DNA of 64,000 nucleotides from Sapria himalayana (lineage: Eukaryota; Streptophyta; Magnoliopsida; Malpighiales; Rafflesiaceae): contig JAREIK010000506.1 of assembly GCA_029783825.1 (NCBI GenBank), positions 1,445,502 to 1,509,501 on the forward strand. Reading direction: 5' to 3'. The position numbers and the translations under genes are program-made. Shown here piece by piece: positions 10,265 through 23,608 of this stretch. Each line of letters begins with the position of its first letter. Within the stretch, counting starts at the first letter, position 1. A model generated the notes under the pieces. It searched no databases. It was not told where the DNA came from and was given only the letters and a program-made list of their open reading frames with translations.

Positions 10265-12010
10265 TAAGAAAGAAGAAATGATACAGTACAAATATTGTAA
10301 TAAATTTTAACTTTTAAGAGTACATTTGGGACTGGACACATTAAGAAGCATGTCGAAATATGTACCAAAAAATATGGTGTATTTGATCTTAAGCAAACCC
10401 ACCTTAGCAGTGTATTTTTGAGATTGGATCCAATTCAGTCTCAAAGTTTACCCGTTTATATACCACAACGAGTTGGGTAGAGAAGGAATTGTCAAACTTG
10501 TCACATTGATGAGTCTTCCGATCAGATTTTCAAAAAATCCAAGAATAGTGAGGATCATGTATACATATTTTCAACCTACTTATCATAAGATTACTAGGTC
10601 CACATCTAGGAACGACATACTAAAATATTATAAATTAAAAAAACAAATAATAATTAATGAATTTAGGGCATATGATGAAGTGGTATCCGTGATATCTGAT
10701 ATCTGGACTAGTCATGACAATGTATATTATGCATGTCTCACCGCCCATTATGTAGATTCAAATTGGACTTTAATAAAAAAAATTAGGATTCACTAAGATC
10801 CTCAATCCTCATGATGACCCAGATATTTTTGAGTGTATGATGAAGATATAAAATTTTAAATAAAATTTTTAATATAACATTCAATAACGTATTTAATAAT
10901 GAAATAGTGATTAACATATTTATTAGGAATATTAGTGATAGACCATTATGAAAGATTTTTCACGTCAGATGCATATGTCACGTGATTAACTTGAGTATAC
11001 AAGAGGGAATGAAAGTGTGTTCTCCCGCTTTGGAAAACATGAGTAACTTACTAAAATATATTTGCACGCCTCGTAGACAACAAGAATTCAATAGTTTATG
11101 TTTGTTTGCGAATCTTAAAAAGAAAAAATTCTAATCGGATGTGAAATACCGTTAGAATTACACGTACCTGATGTTGGAGTCATGTGTTGGATACGAACAC
11201 GTGATATCCGACTACGTAAATAGTAAGAGTGACAAACTTATTATTGACGACATTGACTAGACTTTAGAAATTTTATTTATAAAATTCTTGAAGATTTTTT
11301 ATGAGACAACAAACATGTGTTCGCCGGTTTATACTCTCACCACTTGCATTGCACTCAGGTACATATACAACATTATTAGCATATTTAGGATGTATCGAGC
11401 TAACCCGACACTTAGCAATATGATTACAGAAATAGAAACTAATTACTTAAAGTATTAGTTCATCATTCCATCTTTTTATTATCTCGCTGCAAGCATTGAC
11501 CCTAAGATTAAGATGGAAATGATAGATAACATTTTAACTTATATTTTCTAGTGCATTAACCTGTAAGACCCACCTGAATGATATATTCATGAAAAAATAA
11601 CTAATATTTTCACATACTATAATACTAGATATGGTGATGATGGTGGTGAGACTGTGAGTACGGACATGAATACCATATTTAGAGATGATAATTTTTCCAT
11701 TCAATTAGTGATAGGGAAACGATGGGGTGAACCATTGAATAGGAGCAAGTTGTCTCGGTACTTAAATATCAATTACTGCTTAATCCTATCACATTCTGAT
11801 ACTAAGAATCATGATATATTACAGTGGTAGAAATCATACGAGTTCACTTTTCCCATGCTATCTAAAATGACACAATATTCACTGACTCCTCTGGTGTCGA
11901 GCATAGCATCAAAATCTACTTTTTCTATTGCAGTAAATATAATTTCTAATAGGAGATCAAGATTACATCCATATATTATTGAGGCTTTTGCATGCATGCA
12001 AGATTAAGAG
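10265..12010 (+). pseudogene. hAT-family (BED-finger) transposase pseudogene, copy B
   Basis: The pieces run in family order. Near 10295-10365 is a BED zinc finger remnant: the first Cys codon reads Tyr (YKYC), and GTGHIKKHVEIC follows in another frame. At 10473-10796 is LVTLMSLPIRF, FQPTYHKITR, VISDIWTSHDN and YACLTAHYVDSNW, the conserved segment around the first catalytic Asp. About 10800-11100 is the next core segment, and 11110-11560 the helical insert region (WTLEIFYKILEDF). Near 11840-12000 is the hATC dimerisation region, including NIISNRRSRLHPYIIEAFA. Stops and frameshifts occur throughout. The minus-strand frame at 11809-11997 is the complement of hATC, not a gene. Confidence 0.88.
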
Positions 12011-12752
12011 AATTCAAGCTTTAGCATCCTAAATCATGCTGAGACTGAGACTGTAATGAAAACGAAGGATTTGATTATTGATTAATGATTCATATGATAA
12101 TGATTTTGATATTGAGATTGAGGATAATAATGATTCGACGATGAACGATTGATGAGGTCGCCACTTGATGACTATTTTTAATTTCAACACACCCACAACG
12201 ACACTTATGTTACAGTTATGCTGATGCTTATGAGTTATACTTGATTCTGATTTTTAATTTTGATATTTTGTACTCATTTTTATTTACATTGTATTTATTT
12301 TGGTTTGGGCATTTAGCTTTGTGACTTTGACATTTATGTCAAAAAAATTTTATGCTTATTTTATTTTTATGTTTAAGAATTTCATATAAAAATTCTAAAA
12401 TATAATTCTAATAAATTATTATTTAATTAATACATAAATAAAATAAATAACATAAAAAAATAAACTTTATAACAATTCAAAAATTAATAATTTACAATTT
12501 AAATATTTTTAAATATTATCTAATTTATATTTTTATAATTACATAAATTATAAAAAAAATAAAAAAAAATTATTTTTTTAAATCGGCCCGTACAAACCTA
12601 ACCCGGCATGGTAAAAAACCAACCATGCTGGCGGGTCATGCAAGGCCTAGCCTGAAGAAACTGTGCCTGGCTCGACATGGTAGCATGGTTGGGCAGCCTA
12701 AAACCATGTCGAGTCAACCCTGCATGGTCCATTTGACACCTCTATATAAATA

Positions 12753-13039
12753 GTTCAAAGCAAAGAAGTCTCCCAAGAATCCAAATGATCATGCTACCAA
12801 CTCTTATGATCTTGATCATCTAATTATTATTTTAAAGAAACAAAAAAATTATACTTATCATCATATTTCACATGTATTGTCATAATCATCATATTATTTT
12901 ACACGTGCTATCATCCTCATGTTTTTTTAGAGAAATTTTTTCATCTGGGATACCATTAAGTCATATTACTAGAGATAGATACTCTCCACTCCAATATGAC
13001 ATAAGAACTAGTATCTCAACCTATTAGAAAAGCTATTAT
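12753..13039. other. Spacer, nothing recognised
   Basis: AT-rich sequence between hAT copy B and the copia fragment. Its right part may be further decayed copia sequence, but I see no clear motif. Confidence 0.5.
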
Positions 13040-13605
13040 TAACTACAAATGAATGTTCAAGGTAAAAATTATTCATATGAGAAAATACATCAGCTTAAGG
13101 TAAAACTTATTGCAAGAAAATTCAATCACACATTTGGTGTGAATTATCAAAATGCTATCTTTAGTAGTTAAGAAGATCTTCATATGAATTCTTACATTGA
13201 TAATAATATCTCATAGATGTAGAAAACATCAATTAGAAGTAAAGAATATATTTCTTCATGGTAACTTTAAAAAGAAAAGTATATGAAATAGCCACCCAAA
13301 TTTCGAGCAAAACAGTCAAGCTCAATTTGTAAATTACATAAAATATTATATGACCTTAATCAATAGTCGAGGGTTTAGTTTGTAAAATTTTTATAACAAT
13401 CATTTCTTTCAGGTCGTATATATGTGTTACAAATTTTTCTTTAATTTTTAGAAATACTCATATGATAAGTTGATCTTGTTGATTGTGTATGTAAATAATA
13501 TCATTATTACAAAAGATAATTTAAGAATCACTAAACTCAAAAAATATTTTACTTTTTATTTTTGACAAAAAATTATGTGAAGTTCGAATATTATCTTATG
13601 ATGCA
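13040..13605 (+). pseudogene. Ty1-copia reverse transcriptase fragment
   Basis: Translations in shifting frames follow the copia reverse transcriptase: a GFNHTFGVNYQNAIF-like start near 13100, a degraded FLHG segment near 13255 followed by VYE, and LIVYVNNIIITKDN near 13485. That last segment is the active-site region, where the usual two Asp residues both read Asn, so the enzyme is dead. LKKYF follows near 13535. No LTRs were found beside it. The hAT terminus at 13617 abuts its right end. Confidence 0.8.
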
Positions 13606-13616
13606 GATTACAAACT

Positions 13617-14758
13617 TAGAGGTGACTAAATAGGTCGGCAGCCCACAACACCGCACAGCATAGCCCACAAAAATTAGCCCATGGCATGGCCTAAGACTAT
13701 TGGAACCATGTAGAGGTGTCAAAACGGGCCGGACCGGGCCGGCCCATTTTTTTTGAGCACAAGCATGCCTTCGTGCCGTGCCTGGCCCGGCACGGTTTAA
13801 AATAGTCGGGCCTGGCACGGCCAGCAGGCACGACAGGCCGTGCCGTGCCTTTCCTGGCCCGCTCGGGCTGGCCTGTCCGTACAGTTCAGGATTCGGGGGA
13901 CCGCGGGTCGGGTCGAATCAAACCCGACCCGCGGTCTTTTTTTCCGGGAGGGGCCATCACAAGGTCGGGCTCAAGGGACACCCGACACGGGACGAACCCG
14001 TGCCGGTGTGCCGTGCCAAGGGCCGAGCCATGCCGGGTCGGGCACAGCACGGCACGGGCCAAGCACGACACGGCACGGCTCGTGCCTAACCCGAGCACGG
14101 CACGAGCCCGGGCACGTGCCTCATGCTGGGCCAGGCCGGCCCAGCCGGTTTGACACCTCTAGAACCATGCTTGGAATAGTATCAAGCTAGTCAGCCACAT
14201 GACTCTGGCTGAGTCGAGCCAAGCTTTCTAGCATGCATGCTACAAAATATGTGGCACGGCACAACACTGCGTGCCAGCCCATGTGAGCTACTTTTGGCCC
14301 AGCTAGCCTCGAACAAACTAATCTAGCTTAGACCAAATCAGGCTGGCCTGATCCTGACCCAGGCTAGATTAAAATGAATCAAGCTTGCTAAATATGATCC
14401 ATCCTAACCTCGACATGATCCAGGCTAACATGAAACAAACCCAGGCTAGCTTGGTTTAAAGTTCGAGCTATAGCTAGTGCGAAGCAGTGGTGGGTTTGGC
14501 ATGACCCAACCTGGCCCAACATGATCAAGCATGACCTAGGTAATGAATTAGCAAATGAATCAAGTTGATCTACTTTTTTTTAGAACTATGTCAGCATGTC
14601 ATAGTTCATGTTACAAATTATGTCATACCTAACATGACATAATGGTCCACCTGGACCTAAAAAAATAGTTGGATCAAGTGATCCACCTGGACCTAAAAAA
14701 ATAGTTATAATAATTGACCCACATGTGAAGGCTCAGCATGACCATTTTGACACCTTTA
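13617..14758. mobile_element. Possible hAT element enclosing a short hAT
   Basis: The left end TAGAGGTGACTAAATAGG and the right end, inverted, TAAAGGTGTCAAAATGG resemble hAT termini. Sequence between them outside the nested short hAT is moderately GC-rich, with many CAAGC, GGCTAG and CATGACC words. The flanks at 13609-13616 and 14759-14766 do not form a target duplication, so the two ends may belong to different insertions. A two-copy repeat of about 32 bp (CACCTGGACCTAAAAAAATA) lies at 14643-14706. Confidence 0.4.
13711..14161. mobile_element. Short non-autonomous hAT element, subfamily II
   Basis: This 451-bp element has ends TAGAGGTGTCAAAACGGGCC and, inverted, TAGAGGTGTCAAACCGGC. A perfect 8-bp target duplication, GAACCATG, lies at 13703-13710 and 14162-14169. 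The core GACCCGCGGTCTTTTTTTCC is shared with the other subfamily II members. Long open frames on both strands here come from GC content. Confidence 0.95.
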
Positions 14759-14762
14759 GCAC

Positions 14763-17700
14763 TTAGGTGTCAAGTGGGTCAGGCAACCTGAACAAGGCAG
14801 AAGGCTTGGCCTGAAATTGCCTTACTTAACTAAAGTTATGCCGGCCTAAGGTAAAGCTCATGACGCGCTAGGCTAAGGCCAGTCGTGGCTCATGTCAAGC
14901 CAGTCATGACCCACACTTATCGCTTTCCATGTCACCAAAAAAAAATTAATATATATTAATCTGTAACTATTGGATTTCATTCCAATAGCTACAAGCCGAT
15001 GACCAATAGTTGACGAATTTTTGGCCATTTATAATTATAAAAAAAATTAAAAATATAAAAAATATATTCTTTTTAAGATAAAAATTTTCAATAAATAAAA
15101 AATAATAATTTCTTGAATTTCTATTTAATGACATTTTGTGTAGTGTATATTCTCTTCCTCTCTTCTCAATTTTCTCCTCTTCTGAGTTCTATGTTATGAT
15201 ATTTTGTATAGTGCTCAATTTTATTATTTTTTATTGATACTAGCCTAGCAAATTAAAAAAAAAATAGAAAATAAACTATGACTATGTGCTGCTACTCAAA
15301 TTATTTTATGCAATATATAATTTTTTTATTTATTAGTTTGTGACATTTATTAATTTTTTTATAATTAGAAATATAAATAAAAAATATGAAAATTAATAAC
15401 TTTAATGATAATGAATTTGGCATAGTTATAAATAATAATAACACCCCGACTGAAAAATCCGTTAAATAAACTAAATTCTTTCTAATAATTTTGACTCATT
15501 TACCAAAAAAAAAACCTAAAACTAAATAAACTTCAGTAGTATAGAGTCATTTTAACATAATAAAATCATAAAAATTATTAGGATGTCGAAAAAAAAATTA
15601 GCATAATATACATATATTATAAAATATATTTACATATAAGAGTAATAATGATATTGACCACCTTAAGAGACATACTAATCAATAAATTAAAAAATATAAT
15701 GTATTAGATCACATACAAATTCAACTAAGTGACAGCATTTCAAATTGAATCAAGTTCAACTTCATTAATCCTTTTTATTTGTCATAATAACTTTGAGAGA
15801 AAAAACATGTCAAAATAATTACAATCACGAATCTTCTGATTTAATTTTTGGAGCATCCTAGGATAATCAACATTATGTATACCTACTTCTAGCCTATTAT
15901 CATTAGATTTCTAATTCAACTAGTATGAATAACATAATAAAATATTATGAATTAAAAAAATAACTAATAATTAGTAAATTTAAAAAATATAATGAATTAG
16001 TGTCCATAACGTTCAATATCTAGACTAGTCGCAATGATACATCATTCACATGTCGCATCGCACACTATTTAGATTCAAAACAAAAACTTTAAAAATATTT
16101 TAAATTTCTTGAGATTCTTGATTATCATGATGGTCATGCCATATATGAGTGTATGACAAGGATCTTCAAAAAATATAATATTTTGAATAAAATTTATAAT
16201 ATTATATTCGATAATACTTCTAATAACAAAATTATCATTAATATATTTATTAGAAATATTAAACATGAGTTGCTTGATAAATATTTTTTATGTTTGGTGG
16301 ATATACCATGCAACCAACCAAACAGCACACCACAAGCATAAACAAAAGGTGGTTCCTCCATATTAAGAAAATAAAAAAATCAATAAAATATCTTAGAATA
16401 TCTAATTGACAATAAAAGTTTAGCAGTCTTTATTTGTCAGATAATCTAAAAAAAAATTTCAAATGAATATGACACTCCATTAAAATTATATGTATCTGAT
16501 ATTAGAGTCATATGTTGACTAACATATGATATCCGACTACATTAATAGTAAGAATGATAAACTTATTATTAATAAATCAAACTTTGATATAAGAATTTCT
16601 TTTATAAAATTTTTTAAGAATTTTTTAAACACAATAAATATGTTCATCTGTATGCACTCCCACCACTTGCATTCCACTTATATGCATCTACATTGTTAAT
16701 AGCATATTTACCAAGTATGAAGAACACCAAGTATTTAATATCATAGTTATTGAGATAAAAACTAACTCTATATTACTTAACTGCCTGTATGAATCATGGG
16801 ATTAAGATAAAGGATATAAAAATATATTAAGATATATCCACTTGCATAAATCAAAAAAGGCAAACCTAAAAATTTTATCTACAAAAAATTAACTAATATA
16901 TATATATATATATATATTACAACACTAAGTATAGTAATTATAACAAGGGTTCGAATATAAACATAGATAATATATTCAAAGACAATAACTTTTTTATTTA
17001 TTTAGTTATGGACAAACTACATGATGATCTATTAAAAATGAGCAAACTATCTTAGTATTTATATATTGATTACTATTTTATCCTATCATGTAATGATACT
17101 AAGAATTTGAATATTTTTAATTAGTAAAAATCATACGAATTCACATCACACGTTATCTAAAATCTACTGACTCCTCTAATATCTAACATAACATCAAAAT
17201 CTACTATTTTAATAGAAGTCAATATTATTCAAATAAAAGATTCAGACTGTGACTAGATATTATAGAGACACTTGCATATTGAAATGACTAAAAAGATTCA
17301 AAGTTAAGTATTCTGAATAAAAAAAAAGAATCACTGACAAATAATGACTCATTAGACATCAAGATCAAAAAAATTAAGATTATCACTAATACTATCTCCA
17401 GATGCATGTATGATAACAGTAATTTACATTTGCACTATCATACTGCAAATACAAATTAATGACTCATAATTTTAGATTATTTTCATATGATATTTTGATT
17501 GTTTTTTGAGTATTACCGATTATGTTTTATTTTATGTGGTTATGTTATATATCATATTATGAATAATTTTTTTCATGAAATATTTTTATTTAAGTTGAGT
17601 CAACCAAATGTCAATAAATTTTATTAATTATTAATTTTATTTTAACTCATTTCAATTTATAATGAAATATAAATATGTAATGTATTTTTTATTGTATTAT

Positions 17701-17890
17701 TTCAATATGTAAATATAATATTTTGAATAAATTTAAAATTAAATTTTCAAAAAAATGTAACGGAACACAATCAAACTGCCCATACCAACATGATCATGCA
17801 CAACCCAAAATCAAACCGACACAACCTGACATATCCCAAAATCAAGCCAACACAACCTATAATTGTAATTCCCGACTAAGGACCAAATGG
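14763..17890 (+). mobile_element. hAT element copy C, decayed, right end not found
   Basis: The left end TTAGGTGTCAAGTGGGTCAGG at 14763 is followed by GC-rich subterminal sequence to about 14940, then AT-rich 5' sequence with the same landmarks as copy B, such as TATTGGATTTCATTCCAATAG. The transposase remnant reads rightwards. Moderately GC-rich sequence at 17760-17890 probably belongs to the 3' subterminal region. No right terminus with a duplication matching the left flank TTTAGCAC was found. A (TA) microsatellite lies near 16893-16917. Confidence 0.65.
15640..17290 (+). pseudogene. hAT-family transposase pseudogene, copy C
   Basis: Recognisable pieces, all broken by stops: DIDHLKRHTNQ near 15650 (BED end), HPRIINIMYTYF near 15850, a degraded first catalytic segment near 16010-16080, and IIFDNTSNNKIIINIFIRNI at 16195-16260, the second conserved segment. 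A degraded hATC stretch follows at about 17140-17290 (compare 11840-12000). Same family as copy B. Confidence 0.78.
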
Positions 17891-17898
17891 GTTGTGAC

Positions 17899-18421
17899 TA
17901 GAGGTGTCAACCTGGCATGACGGCCCATGCCGAGCATGGAACCCAGCCCGGTTCAGCCATGCCTAGCCCAGCACAACACGGTCCAAGGACATGCCCAAGC
18001 TCGTGTCGAGCTCACTCTCAACACAACTCGTATTGTGTCGTTCCGAGGGTGATCAACCCAAGTGTCGTGCTAGGCACGACCTGAGTGCCTAGTCATGGGC
18101 ACGACATGCAGCGACATGTGATGTGGTGATGGCCAATGCCCAATGGACAACACGACAAGCTGAGCAAGAGCACGAACTAGCCCCAAGCCACAACAGCGAC
18201 TTGGGTTTGGGGAGTGTCTGTATCCCCAAATCGCAGCACGAACTAGCCCAAAACCAAGCTGATTTTGAGTGGTGGACCCTGATGGGCTTGCCCTCCAGTG
18301 AATCGTGTCGTGCCAAGCATGGCACGGTACTGTAGCATGTCATACCATGCATGACATGTGGACCCATTCGAACCTAAATAAAATGAGTCGTGTCGGCCCG
18401 ACAACCCATTTGACACCTAAA
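17899..18421. mobile_element. Short non-autonomous hAT element, subfamily III
   Basis: This 523-bp element has a left end TAGAGGTGTCAACC and a right end, inverted, TTTAGGTGTCAAATGGG. Target duplication: GTTGTGAC at 17891-17898 against GTTGTGCC at 18422-18429 (7 of 8). The interior shares CACGAACTAGCCCAAAACC and CTTGCCCTCCAG with the element at 20982, defining a third subfamily without the subfamily I or II cores. Confidence 0.87.
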
Positions 18422-18429
18422 GTTGTGCC

Positions 18430-18780
18430 AGATCAATTGATTTGAATATCTTGTCATATCATCACAAAATGAGATTCATCTCATGTGGTGTCTGGCACGA
18501 CACAAGGCCTAATTAGCCCACCACAAAATGAGTTGTGCCAGCATAGCACACCCCATATATCCCAAAAAAGATATGTCATCACAAATAAGATATACAAAAT
18601 GAGTTGATACTCTGATAGAGCCATGACCTAATTTCTTAATCGACATAACTCCTCTAATTGACTTTACTACATAAAGAATAATTAAATAAGAAATTGTATA
18701 TCAAAATATCATAAAATAAAAAATATAATTTATACAATCAATATAATTAATTATTTTATGAATTTTTCATAAAATGTTCA
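18430..18780. other. Spacer between copies C and D
   Basis: Moderately GC-rich at first, with ACAAAATGAG repeated several times at 18465-18605, then AT-rich. It may be the 3' end of copy C, but no terminus is visible. Confidence 0.4.
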
Positions 18781-19113
18781 CCTAGACATAAATGTGTCAA
18801 GTATGTTGGGCATACCAGACACGTCTCAATTCAACTATGACAGGTTACATATGGCACAATCCAAAAATCATGTCCAAACCATGATCATACAAACTCACGG
18901 CACATCTCAATACGTGTTGGGTCAACACTAAGCATGTCTTGTGTTGTGCCAAGCATAACACATGGAACAACTAAAATTTTAAAAATTAACCATTTTTTGG
19001 GCATTGGGGCCCCCAACATTGATTGCGACAAGACAGTGACAATCTTTATCATGTTGGAAAAAAATCAACAAATTTTTGAATTATTAATTCTGGGTCATCA
19101 AATTGCTTACAAC

Positions 19114-19518
19114 TAGATGTGTCAACCAGGCCTGGCTGATCCGGCCCGGCACAAAAATTTCCCATGCCCAAGCTCGTGTCATATCGTGCTGAGGCCAACT
19201 GGGCCTCGTGTCGTGCATGGCCCGGCACGGTACCGTGGCCCATTGGCATGATACCTCGGCACGAGCCGAGAAATTAAATTTTTTTTTAAAATTAGGATTT
19301 CTGGCATGCCAAAACCCTATATTAAAGGTTCGGCCTGACCAGGCCTAACCCGGCAAATTCATGCCGCGGGCCCATGTCGGACTGATCTCCTCGTAACCAT
19401 GCCGAGTCAGGCAAGGCACGGTACAATAACCGTGCCGTGTCCGACCCGACACGAAAGCATAGCCGGGCCGGCTAAAAATGGGCCGAGTCAACCCAGCACG
19501 TCCCGTTTAACACCTCTA
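19114..19518. mobile_element. Short non-autonomous hAT element, subfamily I
   Basis: This 405-bp element has ends TAGATGTGTCAACCAGGCC and, inverted, TAGAGGTGTTAAACGGG. A perfect 8-bp target duplication, CTTACAAC, lies at 19106-19113 and 19519-19526. The interior has GGTACCGTGGCCCATTGGC and AAATTAGGATTTCTGG, shared with 3246-3737, but fewer of the CCTAAT palindromes. Confidence 0.95.
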
Positions 19519-20129
19519 CTTACAACAACTCATTGACAGAAATCCAATGGCTGTCAAATTTATACCCTAAATAATAAAAAAATAAAATATATATTTTTTA
19601 ATCAAAAAAATTATAAATACCTTATTTATATATTTATTTTTCACAATTAATCGGTGAATTTTTGTCCTCTTATCTCCTCGCATTGCTGTCAAATTAATTT
19701 TGTACTCTATTATTTGCAATTTCTTAAATAATTTATAGTTTTAATTTTGTGAATCATAGTGTCAATGATTATTTTGTTGTCGTACCAAGCAGTAATTTCT
19801 ACGCACAAGAATATGAGATATAATATCCAAAATATCAACTACATATAGGTAATTAAAATACACATTATGATTAAATTTTAATTAATTTAGTTTATTTAGA
19901 TTTATAAATAAATTAAAATATTAAGTAAAAAATTTTAAAAAGAATGTCCTCCTACTTGCAGTCCAGTCTCACACATTAAAAAATAATAAATAATAAATTT
20001 AATAAAAATGAATTAAATCTAGATATAAATAATAATGATAACTCGGCCAAAAAATCCAAGACTAAAACTAATTTTTTTTCAATGATCTCGACTCATTTGT
20101 CTAAATAATATAAAATTAGACTAAGAAAG

Positions 20130-22310
20130 AATACTAATGACATTGATCGCCTTAAAAGATATATTAATTAATATACCAAAAGATATGATACAATATATTA
20201 AATCCTAAGCAAACTCAATTTAACGATAAGGTCTATAAATTTAGATCAATTTCAAATTCATTAAACTCGTTCATTTATCATAATGAATTTAGGAAAAAAA
20301 ACATGGCTAAATTTAATATTATCATAAATCTTTAGATTAAATTTTTTGAGAATTATATAATAGTTCAATTTATATAAACCTATTTTCAATCTACTTATCA
20401 TAAAATTCTTAGATCCACCAATAAGAACAATATAATCAAATAATTTAAATTAAAAAAATAATTAATAATTAATAAATTATAAAAAATTAATTTAGTAATA
20501 TTCATAATGTCTAACATCTAAACTAGTCATGATAATAAATTATTTGCATATCTCACAACTCACTAAATCAATTATAATTGAAAATAAAAAATAAATTAGT
20601 TTTTTTTTGTTACTCTATCACCATGATGATCTTGTCATATACAAGTGTATGACAAAGATCTTTAGAAAATACAATATTCAAAATTAAATTTTATATATTA
20701 TATTCAATAATAATTCAAATAATATTATCACTATTAACATGTTTATCAAAATAATTAAATGTATTACATAATTAACTTACTTATATAAATGAATATAAAA
20801 GTTATTTCCTGTGTATTAAAAAACATAAAAAAATTATTAAAATATCTTAAACTCCTATCAAATAAATAAGTTTCTAACTATATATTTATCAAAGAACATA
20901 AAAAAAAATAATTTTAAATATATATCAAATACCATTGAAATTATATTTATCGAATGTTAAAATTTTGTGTTGACTGTCAACTCGAGGTGTCAAATAAGTT
21001 AGTCAGCCCATTCCTGGCACCCTCTAGCCCAGCACCGCACGAATCTAGGACCATTCTCATGCCCGTGACGGGCAAACTCTCGGCACAGCTCATGTCATGT
21101 TATGCCGAGGAAAGTAGGCCCACAGGTTGTGCCAGGCATGACCTAGGTGTCTGGCATGTGAGCACAGCATGGGGCACGACCCAACACATGCCCCGAGGAT
21201 CGGCCAATCAAGTCAATACTCAGGACCACGCCTGACCCGATGCCCAAAGCAATGACAGTGAAACGTCTAACAGGCAACAACATGATGCCCAACAAGCAAC
21301 GTGACAAGCCGAGCATGTCAACAGAAGCACCCATTCGACTTTGGGGAGTACCCATAGCCCCAAAGCCCAATATGAACTAGCCCAAAACTAGGCTGACTTC
21401 GAACAGCAGGCCATGTCAAACTTGTCCTCCAGGGAACCATGTCGTACCATGCACGACATAGTTACTATAGCGTGTCATGCCTGGCATGACACTCTGGGGC
21501 ATATAGGCCTAAAAAAATGGGTGGTGTTGACCCAATACAGCATGTTTGATACTTGTACTACCAACACATAATATTTGATTACGTCAATAATAAAAATAAT
21601 AAACTTAATATTAAATATTTGAACATAGAGACAAATTTTATTTTTAAAATTTCTAAAATTTTTTTATAATATAATGAATATGTGTTCGCCTATATATCCT
21701 CTCACCACATTTATTATACTTAGGTGCAAATACAATATTAGTAATATATTAAGCATATATAAAAAATATTCTAAATTTATCTCTATTGATTAACAACGTG
21801 TATAGGTCCTAGGATTAAAATAAAATAGATCAAAAATATAGTAAGATACATATCTACTTACATAAACTAAACAAAAGAACATAATAATTAAATTCATGAA
21901 AAATAAACTAATATGTTTACGTATTATAATACTAAGTATGATAATTAAAGTGAGGCTTTAAGTATAAACATAAATTTCATATTTAGTAATAATACCTTTT
22001 TTATTCGATTAGCAAGAAACAAATAATTGGATGATTCTTCAAATAGAACCGAATTATCTCGATACTTAAATATCAAATTAATATTTTATCATATTATATG
22101 GTAATAATAAAAAATTTAAATATATTGGATACTTAAAAATCATATAAATTCATATCTCATACTATCTAAAATAATATATGATCCATTAATCCCTTTCGAT
22201 GACTAACGTAATATCAAAGTCTATTTTTTTTATGATTGTGAATATTATTTTAAATAGAAAATCAAATTGTAATCAAATATCGTTAAAGCATTTTCAAGCT
22301 TTATTAACTA
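20130..22310 (+). pseudogene. hAT-family transposase pseudogene, copy D
   Basis: No long frame remains. By nucleotide match to copy B the order is: BED end near 20140-20200, the amino-terminal core near 20290-20430, the second catalytic segment near 20690-20770, the helical region at 20950-20981 resuming at 21558, and hATC near 22140-22300. The short hAT at 20982-21557 splits it at the stretch corresponding to 11170-11200 in copy B. Confidence 0.72.
20982..21557. mobile_element. Short non-autonomous hAT element, subfamily III
   Basis: This 576-bp element has a left end TCGAGGTGTCAAATAAG and a right end, inverted, TACAAGTATCAAACATG. Target duplication: CTGTCAAC at 20974-20981 against CTACCAAC at 21558-21565 (6 of 8). 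The interior matches 17899-18421. The insertion lies within the transposase sequence of copy D, and removing it restores the match to copy B. Confidence 0.87.
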
Positions 22311-23289
22311 AGAAAATTAAAAGATAAATATTTAAAATAGAGTAAAAAAAATATAGACAGAAGATACTCATGATGACATTGAGGATATTAAGACTATTGT
22401 TAGTTTTATAATCAAACATAATGATTCAAATCATACTATTGACACATACTGATCACGAATATTAGACTCGGTCACTCAAATGACTAACATGGAATATATA
22501 TTTATTTTGTTAATGACACATTTTTTTACTTTTAAACTTTTTAAATTTATTATTAATTATCATGTAATTAAATGTGTAAAATGGGCCAAGCCGAGCCAAT
22601 TAGACCCGATTTTAGGTGGCCCAACCGAGCCCTCGAGCCTTGCCTGGCCCGGCATGGGTTCTTCTGATCATGCTTAGTATGGCCCATCCGCCCGACAAGT
22701 TAAGAAATTGTGCCAGTTCTGGCCCATACAAGCTGGTTTTAAAGTTTTAATAAATTTTTTTCAGATTAGTATTTAATTTATGTTTATGTATTTTTAATAC
22801 TTTGAAAAATTTTTTATTATTTTTAGTTATTAGTTAATGTTAATTATTAATTATAAATAAATAAGTAAATTATAAATTTTTATTTTATTAATTTTAATAA
22901 AACATTAATTTTATTTATTATAATAAAGATAAACAACATAAATTTTAAAACTAAATATATATCAGTATAAGTATATGAATTAATAAAATATTAAAACTTA
23001 AATATGAATAAAAATTAAAAATCAAAACAAAATAATAATTCACAAAAAATTAATATTCAAGTTTCAAATATCAAATGCATCAATCCACAAATACACAAAC
23101 TCAAGAGTCAAAGTAATATAACAAATAAAAATTAAACAAACATAAATATAATATAAATAAGTAAATCAAAATCAAATATTATCTCCATTCCAAAATATTA
23201 GTCCAATATCATGCAAGAATTTATTCCGAAATGATGATTCAATATGATAAAATAAAATTTAATTCATTTGTAAAGTCAATTTTGCTGTA

Positions 23290-23525
23290 TTGATGGCTTC
23301 CTGATTATAACTGACAGTCACAGGAAGGCTCATCAATCCAATTATTTATCATTGATAGCTTCCATGTACTTCTGAAATATCAAAAAGACATCATTGAGTT
23401 TCTTCAAATGGTACTACCAGAAAAAATTTTTCACTGCAGCAAAGAACTCATCAATATCCTTAGTTGTCTACTGATGCTGAAGGGACTTGATGGCATTGAA
23501 GAAGCCAAGATCCAGTTATTTATCA
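23290..23525 (-). pseudogene. Mariner-like transposase, carboxyl-terminal fragment
   Basis: The minus strand reads LDLGFFNAIKSLQHQ, then after a stop TKDIDEFFAAVKNFF, then in another frame KLNDVFLIFQKYMEAIND. This follows the carboxyl end of plant mariner-like transposases just past the third catalytic Asp, which is the D of LDLGFF. A nonsense codon and frameshifts break it, and the upstream catalytic region is missing. Confidence 0.75.
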
Positions 23526-23608
23526 TTAAAGTTTACAGTTTATATTTAATTTAACTAATTTTGTGATCCAGTTAGCAAATCATGTACTTAATATAACATG
23601 ATCAAATT

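Larger units (their letters stand above)
9072..12744 (+). mobile_element. hAT element copy B, 3.67 kb, both ends present
   Basis: The left end is TTGAGGTGTCAAATGGGC; the right end, inverted, is TAGAGGTGTCAAATGGACC. The 8-bp target duplication is TATAAATG at 9064-9071 against TATAAATA at 12745-12752 (7 of 8). GC-rich subterminal regions lie at both ends (9072-~9700 and 12583-12744). A decayed transposase reads rightwards between about 10265 and 12010. The short hAT 9265-9586 is nested in the left subterminal region. A run of about 14 C lies near 9870. This is the best delimited large hAT here and serves as the reference for copies A and C to F. Confidence 0.88.

Noticed and set aside
11809..11997. 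Minus-strand frame, similar to the plus frame at 24666-24890
   Set aside because: Both are complements of the hATC segment of hAT transposases and resemble each other for that reason.
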